A stretch of DNA of 35,687 nt from assembly GCA_012729555.1 (NCBI GenBank), contig JAAYCX010000055.1, forward strand, positions 1 to 35,687, in the 5' to 3' direction. Position numbers and translations under genes: made by a program. The stretch is from Acidobacteriota bacterium. GTDB taxonomy: Bacteria; Acidobacteriota; UBA6911. Under the pieces are notes generated by a model. That model was not told where the DNA came from, did no database searches, and saw only the letters and a list, made by a program, of their open reading frames with translations. The number at the start of each line of letters is the position of its first letter. Position 1 is the stretch's first letter. Below are positions 1-8,393 of this stretch, one piece after another.

Positions 1-224
<224 letters not shown>

Positions 225-310
225 AAAATTTGCCCTGCTTGAAATCCAGGCCTGCGCAAAGGCTGCGGCTGGAAAGACCGTCGTTATCTGATTGTGAGAT
301 TTTTCGAGTT

Positions 311-426
<116 letters not shown>

Positions 427-436
427 TTTAAAAATT

Positions 437-468
437 AAGGGCCTCAGGTAAACTGGGGCCCTTTTTTT
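437..468 (+). terminator. Rho-independent terminator of the rRNA operon
   Basis: An 11-bp stem (AAGGGCCTCAG at 437-447 with CTGGGGCCCTT at 453-463, one G-U pair) has the loop GTAAA and runs into seven consecutive T at 462-468. This is a textbook intrinsic terminator 10 bases after the 5S gene. Confidence 0.93.
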
Positions 469-498
469 GTTACGGGCGTCCGATGGGAATGCGCGGGC

Positions 499-527
499 TT
501 GCATTCTGACCCCCTCTTGATTACATT
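499..527 (+). promoter_or_regulatory. Candidate sigma-70-type promoter of lon
   Basis: TTGCAT (499-504) and TACATT (522-527) are separated by 17 bases, placing a start site near 534, just ahead of the AAGGAG ribosome binding site at 541-546. The hexamers match the consensus at four or five of six positions. No CIRCE inverted repeat is visible, so I see no sign of HrcA control of this heat-shock-type gene. Confidence 0.5.
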
Positions 528-556
528 GTGCTTGGAAAGCAAGGAGACACACCGCT

Positions 557-2968
557 ATGAGTGACAACTTCCCCGGGCGCGACAACGGCGAAAAAGGAGC
601 GGAACAGGAGCCGCGGCTCATACTGGCTTCGGAGGTCCTGCCCGAACACCTCCCGGTGCTGCCCATCCGGCCCCGCCCCCTCTTTCCCGGTTTCCCGGTC
701 CCGCTCGAGATCGGGGCGGAGCAGGTGGGGATCGTGCAGCGGGCGCTCGAATACGCCTCCAAGACGATCGGGGTCGTACTGGTCCGGGACCCCAACGGAA
801 GCGACACTCCCGAAAACCTGCACTCGGTGGGGGTGGCGGCGAAGATCCTGAGGGTGTTCCAGGGGGAGGGGGACAGCACCAGCATCCTGATCAACTGCGT
901 CGAACGGTTCACGATCCTGGACGTCTCGAAAGCCGAGTTCGGCATGACGGCCAGGGTGCGGCATCACGCCCCGTCGGACATGGAAATCACCGAGGAGCTC
1001 AAGGCTTACGCCATGGCGGTGATGACGACGCTGCGGGACCTCGTGCAGTACAACCCCCTGCAGTCCGAGGCGATCAAGATGTTTCTGGGCAGGTCCACCT
1101 TCGACGACCCGGGCCGGCTCGCCGATTTCGCCGCGAACCTGACAACGGCCAGCGGGGCCGAGCTGCAGGAGGTGCTCGAAACCTTCGATGTGCGGCAGCG
1201 CATCAACCGGGTGCTGGTGCTGCTCAAGCGGGAGGTGGAAATCTCCAAGCTGCACGTGGAGATCAACCGGCAGATCCAGGAGAAGATCTCGGGGCAGCAG
1301 CGGGAGTTCTTTCTCAGGGAACAGCTCAAGGCCATCAAGAAGGAGCTCGGGCTCGAGAAAGAGGGGAAGACGGCGGAGATCGAAAAATTCCAGGAGCGCC
1401 TCAAGGAGCTGACCCTGAACGAGGAGGCGCGCAAAGCGGTGGATGACGAGATGGACAAGCTGCAGTTGCTCGAGCCCCATTCCCCCGAATACACCGTCTC
1501 CCGCAATTACCTGGACTGGCTGACATCGCTCCCCTGGGGCAGATTCAGCGAGGATTCCTACGATGTCGACCGGGCCCGGAGGATCCTCGACCGCGACCAC
1601 TACGGGCTGGCGGACGTCAAGGACCGGATCCTCGAGTTCATCGCCGTGGGGAAGCTCAAGGGTGAGATTTCGGGGTCGATCCTCTGCCTGGTGGGCCCCC
1701 CGGGAGTGGGGAAGACATCGGTGGGGAGAAGCATCGCGGACGCCCTGGGACGCACCTTCTACCGTTTCTCCCTGGGCGGGATGCGGGACGAGGCCGAGAT
1801 CAAGGGCCACAGGCGTACCTACATCGGGGCCCTGCCGGGGAAATTCCTGCAGGCAATGAAGACGGCCGGAACCTCCAACCCCCTGATCATGCTGGATGAA
1901 ATCGACAAGATCGGGGCCTCCTTCCACGGGGACCCCGCCTCGGCGCTCCTGGAGGTCCTGGACCCGGAACAGAACAACAGTTTCCGCGACCACTACCTGG
2001 ACGTGCCGTTCGATCTTTCCAACGTCCTTTTCATCTCCACCGGGAACCAGCTCGATACCATCCCGCGGCCGCTGCTGGACCGGATGGAAATCATCCGGCT
2101 CTCGGGCTACATCGCCGAGGAAAAGAGGGAGATCGCGCGCCGTTACCTCATCCCGAAGGCGATCAAGGCAAACGGGCTGAAGGCGGGGCAGGTGACCATC
2201 CGGGCGGACGCGCTCTCGCAGCTGATCGAGAACTACGCGCGCGAATCGGGCGTGCGGAACCTGGAGAACCTCATCAAGAAGATCTGTCGCAAGGCGGCCA
2301 TGAAGATCGTGCGGGAGGAGGAGGAGGGGATCGTCATCCGCAAGGAGGACGTGGAGCCCTATCTCGGCAAGCCCGTTTTCACCGCCGACGAGATGTTCGC
2401 AAGCACCCCCGGTGTCGTCACGGGGCTCGCCTGGACCAGCATGGGGGGGGCCACGCTGCAGGTCGAGGCGACGGCCGTTATCAGCAAATCCAAGGGCTTC
2501 AAGCAGACGGGACAGCTGGGGGCCGTGATGGTGGAGAGCGCCGACATCGCCTACTCCTACGTAATGGCGCATCTCGAACAGTACGGCGCCCGGGCCGATT
2601 TCTTCGACGAGCGATTCGTTCATATCCATGTGCCGGCGGGGGCCACCCCGAAAGACGGCCCTTCCGCCGGGGTGACGATGGCGACGGCCCTGCTGTCGAT
2701 GATGATCCAGAAGCCGGTGCTCAGGAAGATGGCCATGACGGGGGAGTTGACCCTCACGGGGCACGTGCTGCCGATCGGGGGGGTGAAGGAGAAGGTGATC
2801 GCCGCCCGGCGCGCCCGCCTCAAGGTCCTCATTTTTCCCGAGGGGAACCGGAAGGATTTCGAAGAGCTCCCCGATTATCTGAAAAAAGGGATCGTGGTGC
2901 ATTTCGCGGAAACGTTCAAGGACGTGTTCGCCCACGCTTTCCCGAAATCGGCGAAAAGGGACCGATGA
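557..2968 (+). CDS. lon: ATP-dependent Lon protease (endopeptidase La)
   Basis: Cytosolic AAA+ serine protease that unfolds and degrades damaged or regulatory proteins. At 803 residues it has the normal length of a LonA enzyme. The N-terminal substrate-recognition domain covers roughly residues 30-230, a coiled region 230-320, the AAA+ module 350-590 and the protease domain 600-795. Walker A is GPPGVGKT at 380-387 and Walker B LIMLDEID at 443-450. The catalytic Ser-Lys pair is Ser703 (in KDGPSAG) and Lys744 (in GGVKEK), so the enzyme should be active. The start is supported by AAGGAG ten bases upstream. The stop overlaps the next gene by ATGA, suggesting translational coupling. Identity is secure from motifs and domain order. 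Confidence 0.97.
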   Translation: MSDNFPGRDNGEKGAEQEPRLILASEVLPEHLPVLPIRPRPLFPGFPVPLEIGAEQVGIVQRALEYASKTIGVVLVRDPNGSDTPENLHSVGVAAKILRVFQGEGDSTSILINCVERFTILDVSKAEFGMTARVRHHAPSDMEITEELKAYAMAVMTTLRDLVQYNPLQSEAIKMFLGRSTFDDPGRLADFAANLTTASGAELQEVLETFDVRQRINRVLVLLKREVEISKLHVEINRQIQEKISGQQREFFLREQLKAIKKELGLEKEGKTAEIEKFQERLKELTLNEEARKAVDDEMDKLQLLEPHSPEYTVSRNYLDWLTSLPWGRFSEDSYDVDRARRILDRDHYGLADVKDRILEFIAVGKLKGEISGSILCLVGPPGVGKTSVGRSIADALGRTFYRFSLGGMRDEAEIKGHRRTYIGALPGKFLQAMKTAGTSNPLIMLDEIDKIGASFHGDPASALLEVLDPEQNNSFRDHYLDVPFDLSNVLFISTGNQLDTIPRPLLDRMEIIRLSGYIAEEKREIARRYLIPKAIKANGLKAGQVTIRADALSQLIENYARESGVRNLENLIKKICRKAAMKIVREEEEGIVIRKEDVEPYLGKPVFTADEMFASTPGVVTGLAWTSMGGATLQVEATAVISKSKGFKQTGQLGAVMVESADIAYSYVMAHLEQYGARADFFDERFVHIHVPAGATPKDGPSAGVTMATALLSMMIQKPVLRKMAMTGELTLTGHVLPIGGVKEKVIAARRARLKVLIFPEGNRKDFEELPDYLKKGIVVHFAETFKDVFAHAFPKSAKRDR

Positions 2969-3546
2969 CGATCCTCGTCGTCGGAGGGCATGCGCGGAAG
3001 GTGGGCAAGACGGCGGTGGCGGCGGGCATCATCGCCGCTTTCCCCCGGGCAGGCTGGACCGCCGTCAAGATCAGCCACCATTTCCACGGGGAGGACCCGG
3101 ACCGCGACGGTTGCCTCATTTCGGAGGAAACGAGCCTCCGGGGGGAGAACGACAGTTCCCGGTTCCTGGCCGCGGGCGCCCGGCGCTCCTTCTGGGTGCG
3201 CGTCGACGCGGCGCGCTCCGAATCCTGGACCGCGCGCCTCGAGCCGATCCTCAGGTCCAGCCCCTTTCTGATCCTGGAGGGGAACGCCGTCCTCGATCAC
3301 CTCCGTCCCGACCTCCACATCATGGTGCTGCGGTACGAGGTCGCCGAATTCAAGGAGAGCGCGCGCGGCTTCCTCGGCCGTGCCGACGCGGTGGTGGTCA
3401 TAGGGGAGGAGGCATCCGCGCCCCCCTGGGACGGCATCGACGCCGACGCGCTATCCGGTGCCGCGGTGTTCGCGGCCCCCGACCCGCGGACCCTCCCTGC
3501 CGGGCTGGTCGATTTCCTCGCCTCCCGCTTTCCCTCCCTGAGCTGA
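2965..3546 (+). CDS. MobB-like P-loop NTPase, function unknown
   Basis: A 193-residue protein opening with a beta strand and a GK[ST] loop (GGHARKVGKT, residues 7-16), followed by an alpha helix and a second strand with a VKISHHFHG segment. This resembles the SIMIBI-class NTPases around MobB, which helps attach GMP to molybdopterin. The classic A/G-x4-GKT pattern is slightly broken, because His9 occupies the first position. No molybdenum cofactor genes are next to it, so I do not assign that role. It starts within the lon stop codon (ATGA overlap), which points to co-translation with Lon and perhaps a role tied to protein quality control. The start ATG has no separate strong ribosome binding site, as expected for coupled translation. 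Confidence 0.8.
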   Translation: MTILVVGGHARKVGKTAVAAGIIAAFPRAGWTAVKISHHFHGEDPDRDGCLISEETSLRGENDSSRFLAAGARRSFWVRVDAARSESWTARLEPILRSSPFLILEGNAVLDHLRPDLHIMVLRYEVAEFKESARGFLGRADAVVVIGEEASAPPWDGIDADALSGAAVFAAPDPRTLPAGLVDFLASRFPSLS

Positions 3547-3633
3547 CGCCCCCCCTCTCCTGCAATTTTTGGAACCGCCCGCGCGCCGGTGCGTGTATTG
3601 AAATTGCGGACAACGATTACACGGGAGGGTGCC

Positions 3634-4452
3634 ATGAACCTGCGTAGATTCCTGTTTTCCTTTATGGCGGCCGGGCTGCTGATTCCGGGAGCGGCGCAGC
3701 TGTCGGGAGCCCAGAGCTTTTCCATCATCCAGGAAACCGACGGGGCTTTCCTCGGGATCAGCATGGAGGACGTGGGAGCGGATGCGGTGTCGGTCCACCG
3801 GCTCGACCGGCAGCGGGGCGTCGTGGTCCGCTCCGTATCGAAGGGGAGCCCCGCGGAGGCGGCGACGGTGCGGGAGGGGGACGTCATCCTGCAATACGGC
3901 CCCTTCCCGGTATGGTCGGCGAGCCAGCTGTCCCGGCTGGTGCGCGAGACCCCCGTTGGGAGGAAGGTCGACCTGGTCGTCAGCCGGGCGGGGAAGACCC
4001 TGACCCTGACGGCCACCCTGGGGAAGCGGGGGGGGGCTCTCCCGGACAACTTCCGGGACCGGGTGCCCGACCCGGAACGGAGAATGTTCCTGCTCCCCCG
4101 GCCGGGGGAAAGGCGGGAGGAGGCCGAATCGGCCCCGGCGGGAAAACCGAGACTGGGGGTGACCCTCCTTCCCCTGACGGAACAGCTGGCGGAATTTCTG
4201 GGGGTGCCGGGGAAAAAGGGAGTCCTGGTTTCCTCGGTGCTCGCGGGCTCCGCAAGTGACGGCCGCCTGAAGCCGGGCGATGTGATCGTCGCCGTCGACG
4301 GGAGGGGGATGGCCGATCCGGAAGACCTGACCCGGGCGGTTGCGGGCGCACCGGCCGGAGACATGAGGTTGACCGTCATCCGGAACAGAACGGAATCGAT
4401 CGTTACCGTTACCCTTCCAGGGGACCCGGATTCGAAGGGCTACCGGCTCTAG
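3634..4452 (+). CDS. Secreted protein with two PDZ domains
   Basis: A 272-residue protein with a signal peptide (positive start MNLRR, hydrophobic core to about residue 20, likely cleavage near Ala26). Two PDZ domains follow, roughly residues 38-130 and 172-262, separated by a charged, proline-rich linker. The pattern resembles the C-terminal half of HtrA/DegP proteases, but there is no trypsin-like domain and no His-Asp-Ser triad, so it is not a protease by itself. It may act as a periplasmic adaptor or peptide-binding protein. I chose ATG 3634, not an in-frame GTG at 3589, because GGGAGG stands directly upstream and the signal peptide begins there. It lies between the lon pair and lexA in its own transcription context. 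Confidence 0.82.
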   Translation: MNLRRFLFSFMAAGLLIPGAAQLSGAQSFSIIQETDGAFLGISMEDVGADAVSVHRLDRQRGVVVRSVSKGSPAEAATVREGDVILQYGPFPVWSASQLSRLVRETPVGRKVDLVVSRAGKTLTLTATLGKRGGALPDNFRDRVPDPERRMFLLPRPGERREEAESAPAGKPRLGVTLLPLTEQLAEFLGVPGKKGVLVSSVLAGSASDGRLKPGDVIVAVDGRGMADPEDLTRAVAGAPAGDMRLTVIRNRTESIVTVTLPGDPDSKGYRL

Positions 4453-4490
4453 GGCGCACCCGCGCGGCCTGAAAATCTGAAAATTATTCA

Positions 4491-4519
4491 TTGACTTTCA
4501 CCTTTTCGCCACCCATAAT
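4491..4519 (+). promoter_or_regulatory. Promoter of lexA
   Basis: TTGACT (4491-4496) and CATAAT (4514-4519) are spaced by exactly 17 bases and each matches the sigma-70 consensus at five of six positions. The predicted start near 4526 leaves a leader of about 17 bases. The -10 box lies inside an inverted repeat, as expected for an autoregulated repressor gene. Confidence 0.75.
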
Positions 4520-4541
4520 GGCGGTGAAATAAAGGTGAAAT
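4496..4541 (+). promoter_or_regulatory. Candidate LexA operator region (inverted and direct repeats)
   Basis: TTTCACC (4496-4502) faces GGTGAAA (4523-4529), and GGTGAAAT occurs twice, at 4523-4530 and 4534-4541, 11 bases apart or one helical turn. A tighter palindrome, CGCCA-N7-TGGCG (4507-4523), covers the -10 box. None matches the E. coli CTGT-N8-ACAG or the Gram-positive GAAC-N4-GTTC box, so the true LexA half-site of this lineage is uncertain. The location is right for autorepression. Confidence 0.5.
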
Positions 4542-4542
4542 C

Positions 4543-5145
4543 ATGAAACTGACCCAACGCCAGAAGGAAATCCTGGATTTCATCACCCGCTTCATCGAAG
4601 AAAACGGGTATTCCCCAAGCATGGAGGAGATCGCGGCCCATTTTCGCATCGCCTCCCTCAACGCCGTATTCAAGCATCTGGAAGCCCTGGAAATACGGGG
4701 CTATCTCCGCAGGGATGCCAACCGGGCGCGCTCCATACAGCTCGCTTCGGACAGCGTCGGGGCGACGGCGCTCCCCCTGTACGGCTATGTGGCCGCCGGG
4801 CGCCCCATCGAGGCGATCGCGGCGCCTGAGACGATGCCGGTTCCCGAGCCGTTCCTGCCGAAGGGGGGCAAGGGGTACGTTCTTCAGGTCAGGGGGGATT
4901 CGATGATCGAGGAGCATATCCAGGATGGGGACTATGTCGTCATCGAATCGCGGGAAACGGCCCTGCCGGGAGAAACGGTGGTGGCCCTGGTAGACAACGA
5001 GAACGTGACCCTCAAGAAGTTCTACCCCGAGGGGAGGCGCGTACGGCTCCAACCGGCCAACGAGAGCCTCGAGGCCATCGTCCTGGATGCCGGAAGGGTA
5101 AGGATCCAGGGGGTGGTCACGAGCGTGTTGCGCAGATATCATTAG
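4543..5145 (+). CDS. lexA: LexA repressor
   Basis: SOS-response repressor that binds operator DNA as a dimer and inactivates itself by cleavage when RecA is activated. The 200 residues comprise an N-terminal winged helix (about 1-66, beginning MKLTQRQKEILDFI) and a C-terminal S24 peptidase domain. The cleavage site is Ala85-Gly86 (in GYVAAGRP), the nucleophile Ser120 (in RGDSM) and the general base Lys158 (in NVTLKK), so autoproteolysis should work. The recognition helix segment (residues 36-50) differs from the E. coli version, in line with a different operator. The gene has its own strong promoter, and the small gene that follows 8 bases later may be in the same transcript. Confidence 0.95.
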   Translation: MKLTQRQKEILDFITRFIEENGYSPSMEEIAAHFRIASLNAVFKHLEALEIRGYLRRDANRARSIQLASDSVGATALPLYGYVAAGRPIEAIAAPETMPVPEPFLPKGGKGYVLQVRGDSMIEEHIQDGDYVVIESRETALPGETVVALVDNENVTLKKFYPEGRRVRLQPANESLEAIVLDAGRVRIQGVVTSVLRRYH

Positions 5146-5153
5146 GGGGCATC

Positions 5154-5351
5154 ATGAATAAGGTCTATTACGTCACCATCAAGGGAAGGACGCTGGAAAG
5201 CCGGAATCTCAAACACCTGCTGGCCCGGGCCGTCGCCACCAAGAGGACCATGGACCGCGGGGGCCCGATCGAGTCCCCCCGCCCGGGGTGCCCGTCGCCG
5301 GGAACCGGCCCGGACCTCTACGCCCGGTCCTGCCAGGCGGTCGGGGCCTGA
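5154..5351 (+). CDS. Small hypothetical protein downstream of lexA
   Basis: A 65-residue frame starting 8 bases after the lexA stop, with GGGGG just ahead of ATG 5154. The first half (MNKVYYVTIKGRTLESRNLK onward) reads like a basic folded protein, with a short strand and then a helix rich in Lys, Arg and Ala. The second half is Pro/Gly-rich and may be only translated GC-rich sequence. I do not recognise a family. If real, it would be co-transcribed with lexA and so might be SOS-induced. The true end may be earlier in evolutionary terms, and the gene could be spurious. Confidence 0.42.
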   Translation: MNKVYYVTIKGRTLESRNLKHLLARAVATKRTMDRGGPIESPRPGCPSPGTGPDLYARSCQAVGA

Positions 5352-5472
5352 CCCGGGGCGCCGCGATTCCAGCCGGTTCAGGCGGGTCCCGGCGGGGGCG
5401 GGCGCACATTCTTTATGCAAAGCGGTGAGAAACAACCTGTATTCAACCGCTTATACCTGTTAAAAACCTGGC

Positions 5473-5505
5473 TTTTCCACAGTTTTCCACAAATTCTGTG
5501 AATAA
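5473..5505. promoter_or_regulatory. Cluster of three DnaA-box matches
   Basis: TTTTCCACA occurs at 5473-5481 and 5483-5491 on the + strand, and TTATTCACA (seen as TGTGAATAA) at 5497-5505 on the - strand. All three fit the relaxed DnaA box TTWTNCACA exactly. They lie next to an AT-rich stretch (about 5409-5470) that contrasts with the GC-rich surroundings. The arrangement resembles a small origin-like element or a DnaA-controlled regulatory site. The interval 5352-5521 holds no gene. No dnaA or dnaN is adjacent, so an origin call would be premature. Confidence 0.55.
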
Positions 5506-5521
5506 CCCGCTCGGGCGGCCC

Positions 5522-6487
5522 CTACTCTCCGCAACAGGGGGCGACCAGGGCCGCCAAGTTTTCTCCCACCCCGGTCAGTACGTCGGAGTTTTCCACCGCG
5601 CTCGCCCATCCCGCCCGGATGACGGGCGCCCCCGACAAGAGTCCGACAAAACTCCCGGTCAGGGCCCCGATGGAGGCCGCGGCGTCTCCGGCGTTGACGG
5701 CGGCCAGGACCGCGCGGGGAAAATCCCCGGGATATTTCAGGAAACAGTACACGGCGGCGGGAACCGTTTCCATGGCGTCGGAACTCGTCCCGATTTCGAA
5801 CAGGGCCTCTTCGGGGGGGAGATGGGTGATCTGGGTGGACCAGCGCAGCACGGCGGCCAGATCCCTGTCCAGGTAGGCGACATGATCGGCCGTATCCAGG
5901 ACCTGGTCCCCCGGTGAGGACCTTTCGCCCGATTGCAGCAGCCGGGCGGCCAGGTAGGCCACGGCCACGGCGGCGGCCAGCGCCCTGGGCTCGGTGTGCG
6001 TGATCATGCAGTTGTCGAGGGCCGCCCGCGAGAGGAGACCGGTGTCGCGGCTGAAGAAAATGCCGATCGGGACCATGCGCATCGAGGCCGAGCAGCCGGA
6101 ACTGAAAACCCCGCTCTTGGTCCAGGGGCGCCCCATCGCCAGGTGCCGGCAGGCCTGCAGCAGGGAGGTCGAGGGAGCCCGGTGCGGGACCATGTCCCGG
6201 AACCACGAAAGCAGGGTGTCGGCATGGCGGGCCGGGTCCATCTCCCTGCATTCGATCAGGCACTCGGCCGTGGCCAGCATCGTCCGGGTGTTTTCGGTAT
6301 AGGAACCGGGCGGCAGGAAATCGTTGGCGTGTTCCGCATGGGCCTGGATGAAATCTGTTATGGGCCCGCCGTAACAATCCGCGATCTCGTCGCGGCTCAG
6401 AAATTCCGCGGGCATGCCGAGCGCGTCCCCCACCGCAAATCCCAACAAAGCGCCCACGCAGCGATCCTTGAGAATTTTGGGGTTCAT
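5522..6487 (-). CDS. ADP-ribosylglycohydrolase-family protein with altered metal site
   Basis: The fold is recognisable: an N-terminal GALLGFAVGDALGMPAEF segment (residues 12-29), a middle SASMRMVPIG motif (133-142) and a C-terminal AGDAAASIGALTGSF segment (266-280). Active members remove ADP-ribose from proteins or small molecules with two Mg ions held by T-D-D and D-x-D-T. Here the first set reads Thr64-Glu65-Asn66 and the second Asp268-Ala-Ala270-Ala271, so most ligands are replaced. The protein may have a different activity, bind without cleaving, or be inactive. I start at ATG 6487 because AAGG lies nine bases upstream; the other ATG at 6496 directly abuts that AAGG. A TATAAT box at 6508-6513 precedes it. 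Confidence 0.82.
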   Translation of the reverse strand: MNPKILKDRCVGALLGFAVGDALGMPAEFLSRDEIADCYGGPITDFIQAHAEHANDFLPPGSYTENTRTMLATAECLIECREMDPARHADTLLSWFRDMVPHRAPSTSLLQACRHLAMGRPWTKSGVFSSGCSASMRMVPIGIFFSRDTGLLSRAALDNCMITHTEPRALAAAVAVAYLAARLLQSGERSSPGDQVLDTADHVAYLDRDLAAVLRWSTQITHLPPEEALFEIGTSSDAMETVPAAVYCFLKYPGDFPRAVLAAVNAGDAAASIGALTGSFVGLLSGAPVIRAGWASAVENSDVLTGVGENLAALVAPCCGE

Positions 6488-6507
6488 AAGATCCATCCTT
6501 TTGTGGA

Positions 6508-6513
6508 ATTATA
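6508..6513 (-). promoter_or_regulatory. Extended -10 promoter of the ADP-ribosylglycohydrolase gene
   Basis: On the - strand TGC-TATAAT forms a perfect -10 hexamer with a TGn extension, which can replace a weak -35. No good -35 is seen 17 bases upstream. The predicted start near 6501 leaves a very short leader beginning at the AAGG ribosome binding site. Confidence 0.55.
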
Positions 6514-6597
6514 GCACGCACGAACCGGGGCGTACGGGTGTAGTGAAGGAATGGCGGCAGGCCCCGACGCCCGGATGACTGTCGCGCGGAGGCGAAA

Positions 6598-8373
6598 ATG
6601 CAGCTGGGGCTTGTGGACTGGTTGGCGGTGGCGGCCTATTTTCTGTTCAACATCCTGATCGGGCTCTGGTTCCGGAAGCGCGCGACCGCGTCCACGGCGG
6701 ACTTCTTCGTGGGGGGCCGCAAGGTGAGCTGGTGGCTGGCCGGGACTTCCATGGTGGCGACCACTTTCGCCGCGGACACCCCCCTGGCCGTCACCGGGAT
6801 GGTGGCCGCGCACGGGATCGCGGGGAACTGGCTCTGGTGGAACATGCTGATGAGCGGCATGCTGACGGTGTTTTTCTACGCGCGGCTCTGGCGCCGGGCC
6901 GGGGTGCTCACCGATGTCGAGTTTGCCGAAATCCGTTACGGCGGCCGTCCGGCGGCCTTCCTGAGGGGGTTCCGGGCCCTGTACCTGGGACTTCCCATCA
7001 ACTGCATCATCATGGGGTGGGTCAACCTGGCCATGGTCAAGATCCTGATGCTGGTCTTCGGCATCGGCAAGGTCGAGGCGCTCGGGATCGTGTTCGCCAT
7101 CATGCTCTTCACGGCCCTGGTTTCCACCCTCTCGGGGATCTGGGGCGTGCTGGTCACCGACCTGTTCCAGTTCGTGTTGAAGATGGGGATGATGATCCTG
7201 CTGGCCTTTTTCGCCGTCCGCTCCGTCGGCGGGATGGAGGCGCTGGTGGAAAAAATCCTCGAGCTCGATTCGGCCCGGCAGGGGGGCGGGTCGATCCTCT
7301 CCTTCGTGCCCGAGGTCGGGTCGGTCTGGATGCCGATGCTGACCTTCATGGTCTACCTGGCCGTCAACTGGTGGGCGACCTGGTACCCGGGCGCCGAGCC
7401 GGGCGGGGGCGGCTACATCGCCCAGCGGATCCTGTGCGCCAGGGACGAAAAGCATTCACTCCTGGCCACACTCTGGTTCAACATCGCGCACTACGCCCTG
7501 CGCCCCTGGCCCTGGATCCTGACCGCCCTCTGCTCCCTGGTCCTCTACCCGTCACTCGCGGACAAGGAGTCGGGCTTCATCATGACCGTCATCGACCCGG
7601 CCGTGGTCCCCGCGGCGCTGCGCGGCCTGATGATCGCCGCTTTCGCCGCCGCCTACATGTCGACGATCAGCACCCAGCTCAACTGGGGGGCCTCCTACCT
7701 GGTCAACGATTTCTACCGTAGATTCATCGTCCGCCGGAGCGGGGAACGGCACTATGTCCTGGCCTCCCAGGCGGCCACCCTCCTCATCATGGTCCTGTCC
7801 TGCGTCGTCACCTATTACCAGGATTCCATCGCGGGGGCCTGGAAATTCCTGATCGCCATCGGCGCCGGCACCGGGAGCGTGCTCATCCTGCGCTGGTTCT
7901 GGTGGCGCATCAACGCCTGGAGCGAGGTGGCCGCCATGGCGACCTCCTTCTGCGTCTCCCTTTTCCTGCAGCTGGTCGTGGGGATGGACAACGACGACCC
8001 GCTGGACTTCGCCTGGATCGTGCTCCTCACGGTGGCCGCCTCCACCGTCGTCTGGCTCGGGGCCACGCTGCTGACGAAGCCGGAAAAGATGGAGGTCCTG
8101 GAGGCGTTTTACCGGCGCGTGCGGCCGGGGGCTTCCCTCTGGGGGCCGGTCGCCGCGGCGGCTTCCGACGTGCCCCGCTCCGGCGGCCTCGCGTTCAACC
8201 TGCTCGATTGGTTCTCGGGCTGCGTCATGGTCTACATGACCCTTTTCGGCGTCGGCAAGCTGATTTTCGGAGAGACCCTGCCCGGCCTCGGGTTCCTGGC
8301 GATCGCGCTTGCCGCCGGCGCCGTCATCTACCGGGACCTCAACCGGCGGGGGTGGGAAAGCGTGGTCCGGTGA
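6598..8373 (+). CDS. Sodium:solute symporter family protein
   Basis: A 591-residue inner-membrane protein with about 13 hydrophobic helices, the layout of the SSS family (SGLT/PutP type), which uses the sodium gradient to import sugars, amino acids or other organic solutes. The N-terminal helix (DWLAVAAYFLFNILIGLWF) followed by ADFFVGGRKVSWWLAGTSM is a family hallmark, as is the SGIWGVLVTDLFQF segment. GGAGG five bases upstream supports ATG 6598. The gene is followed 20 bases later by a NamZ-type muramidase and then a COG3375 protein, so a plausible but unproven substrate is a cell-wall sugar or muropeptide. The substrate cannot be read from the sequence. Confidence 0.9.
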   Translation: MQLGLVDWLAVAAYFLFNILIGLWFRKRATASTADFFVGGRKVSWWLAGTSMVATTFAADTPLAVTGMVAAHGIAGNWLWWNMLMSGMLTVFFYARLWRRAGVLTDVEFAEIRYGGRPAAFLRGFRALYLGLPINCIIMGWVNLAMVKILMLVFGIGKVEALGIVFAIMLFTALVSTLSGIWGVLVTDLFQFVLKMGMMILLAFFAVRSVGGMEALVEKILELDSARQGGGSILSFVPEVGSVWMPMLTFMVYLAVNWWATWYPGAEPGGGGYIAQRILCARDEKHSLLATLWFNIAHYALRPWPWILTALCSLVLYPSLADKESGFIMTVIDPAVVPAALRGLMIAAFAAAYMSTISTQLNWGASYLVNDFYRRFIVRRSGERHYVLASQAATLLIMVLSCVVTYYQDSIAGAWKFLIAIGAGTGSVLILRWFWWRINAWSEVAAMATSFCVSLFLQLVVGMDNDDPLDFAWIVLLTVAASTVVWLGATLLTKPEKMEVLEAFYRRVRPGASLWGPVAAAASDVPRSGGLAFNLLDWFSGCVMVYMTLFGVGKLIFGETLPGLGFLAIALAAGAVIYRDLNRRGWESVVR

Positions 8374-8393
8374 CGGGGGGGAAGGGGGGAGAG

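Noticed and set aside
225-310. tRNA gene in the 23S-5S spacer
   Set aside because: The spacer is only 86 bases and forms no cloverleaf.
521-2935. 804-codon open frame on the - strand opposite lon
   Set aside because: Same GC artefact: low-complexity translation, while lon on the + strand is complete with all motifs.
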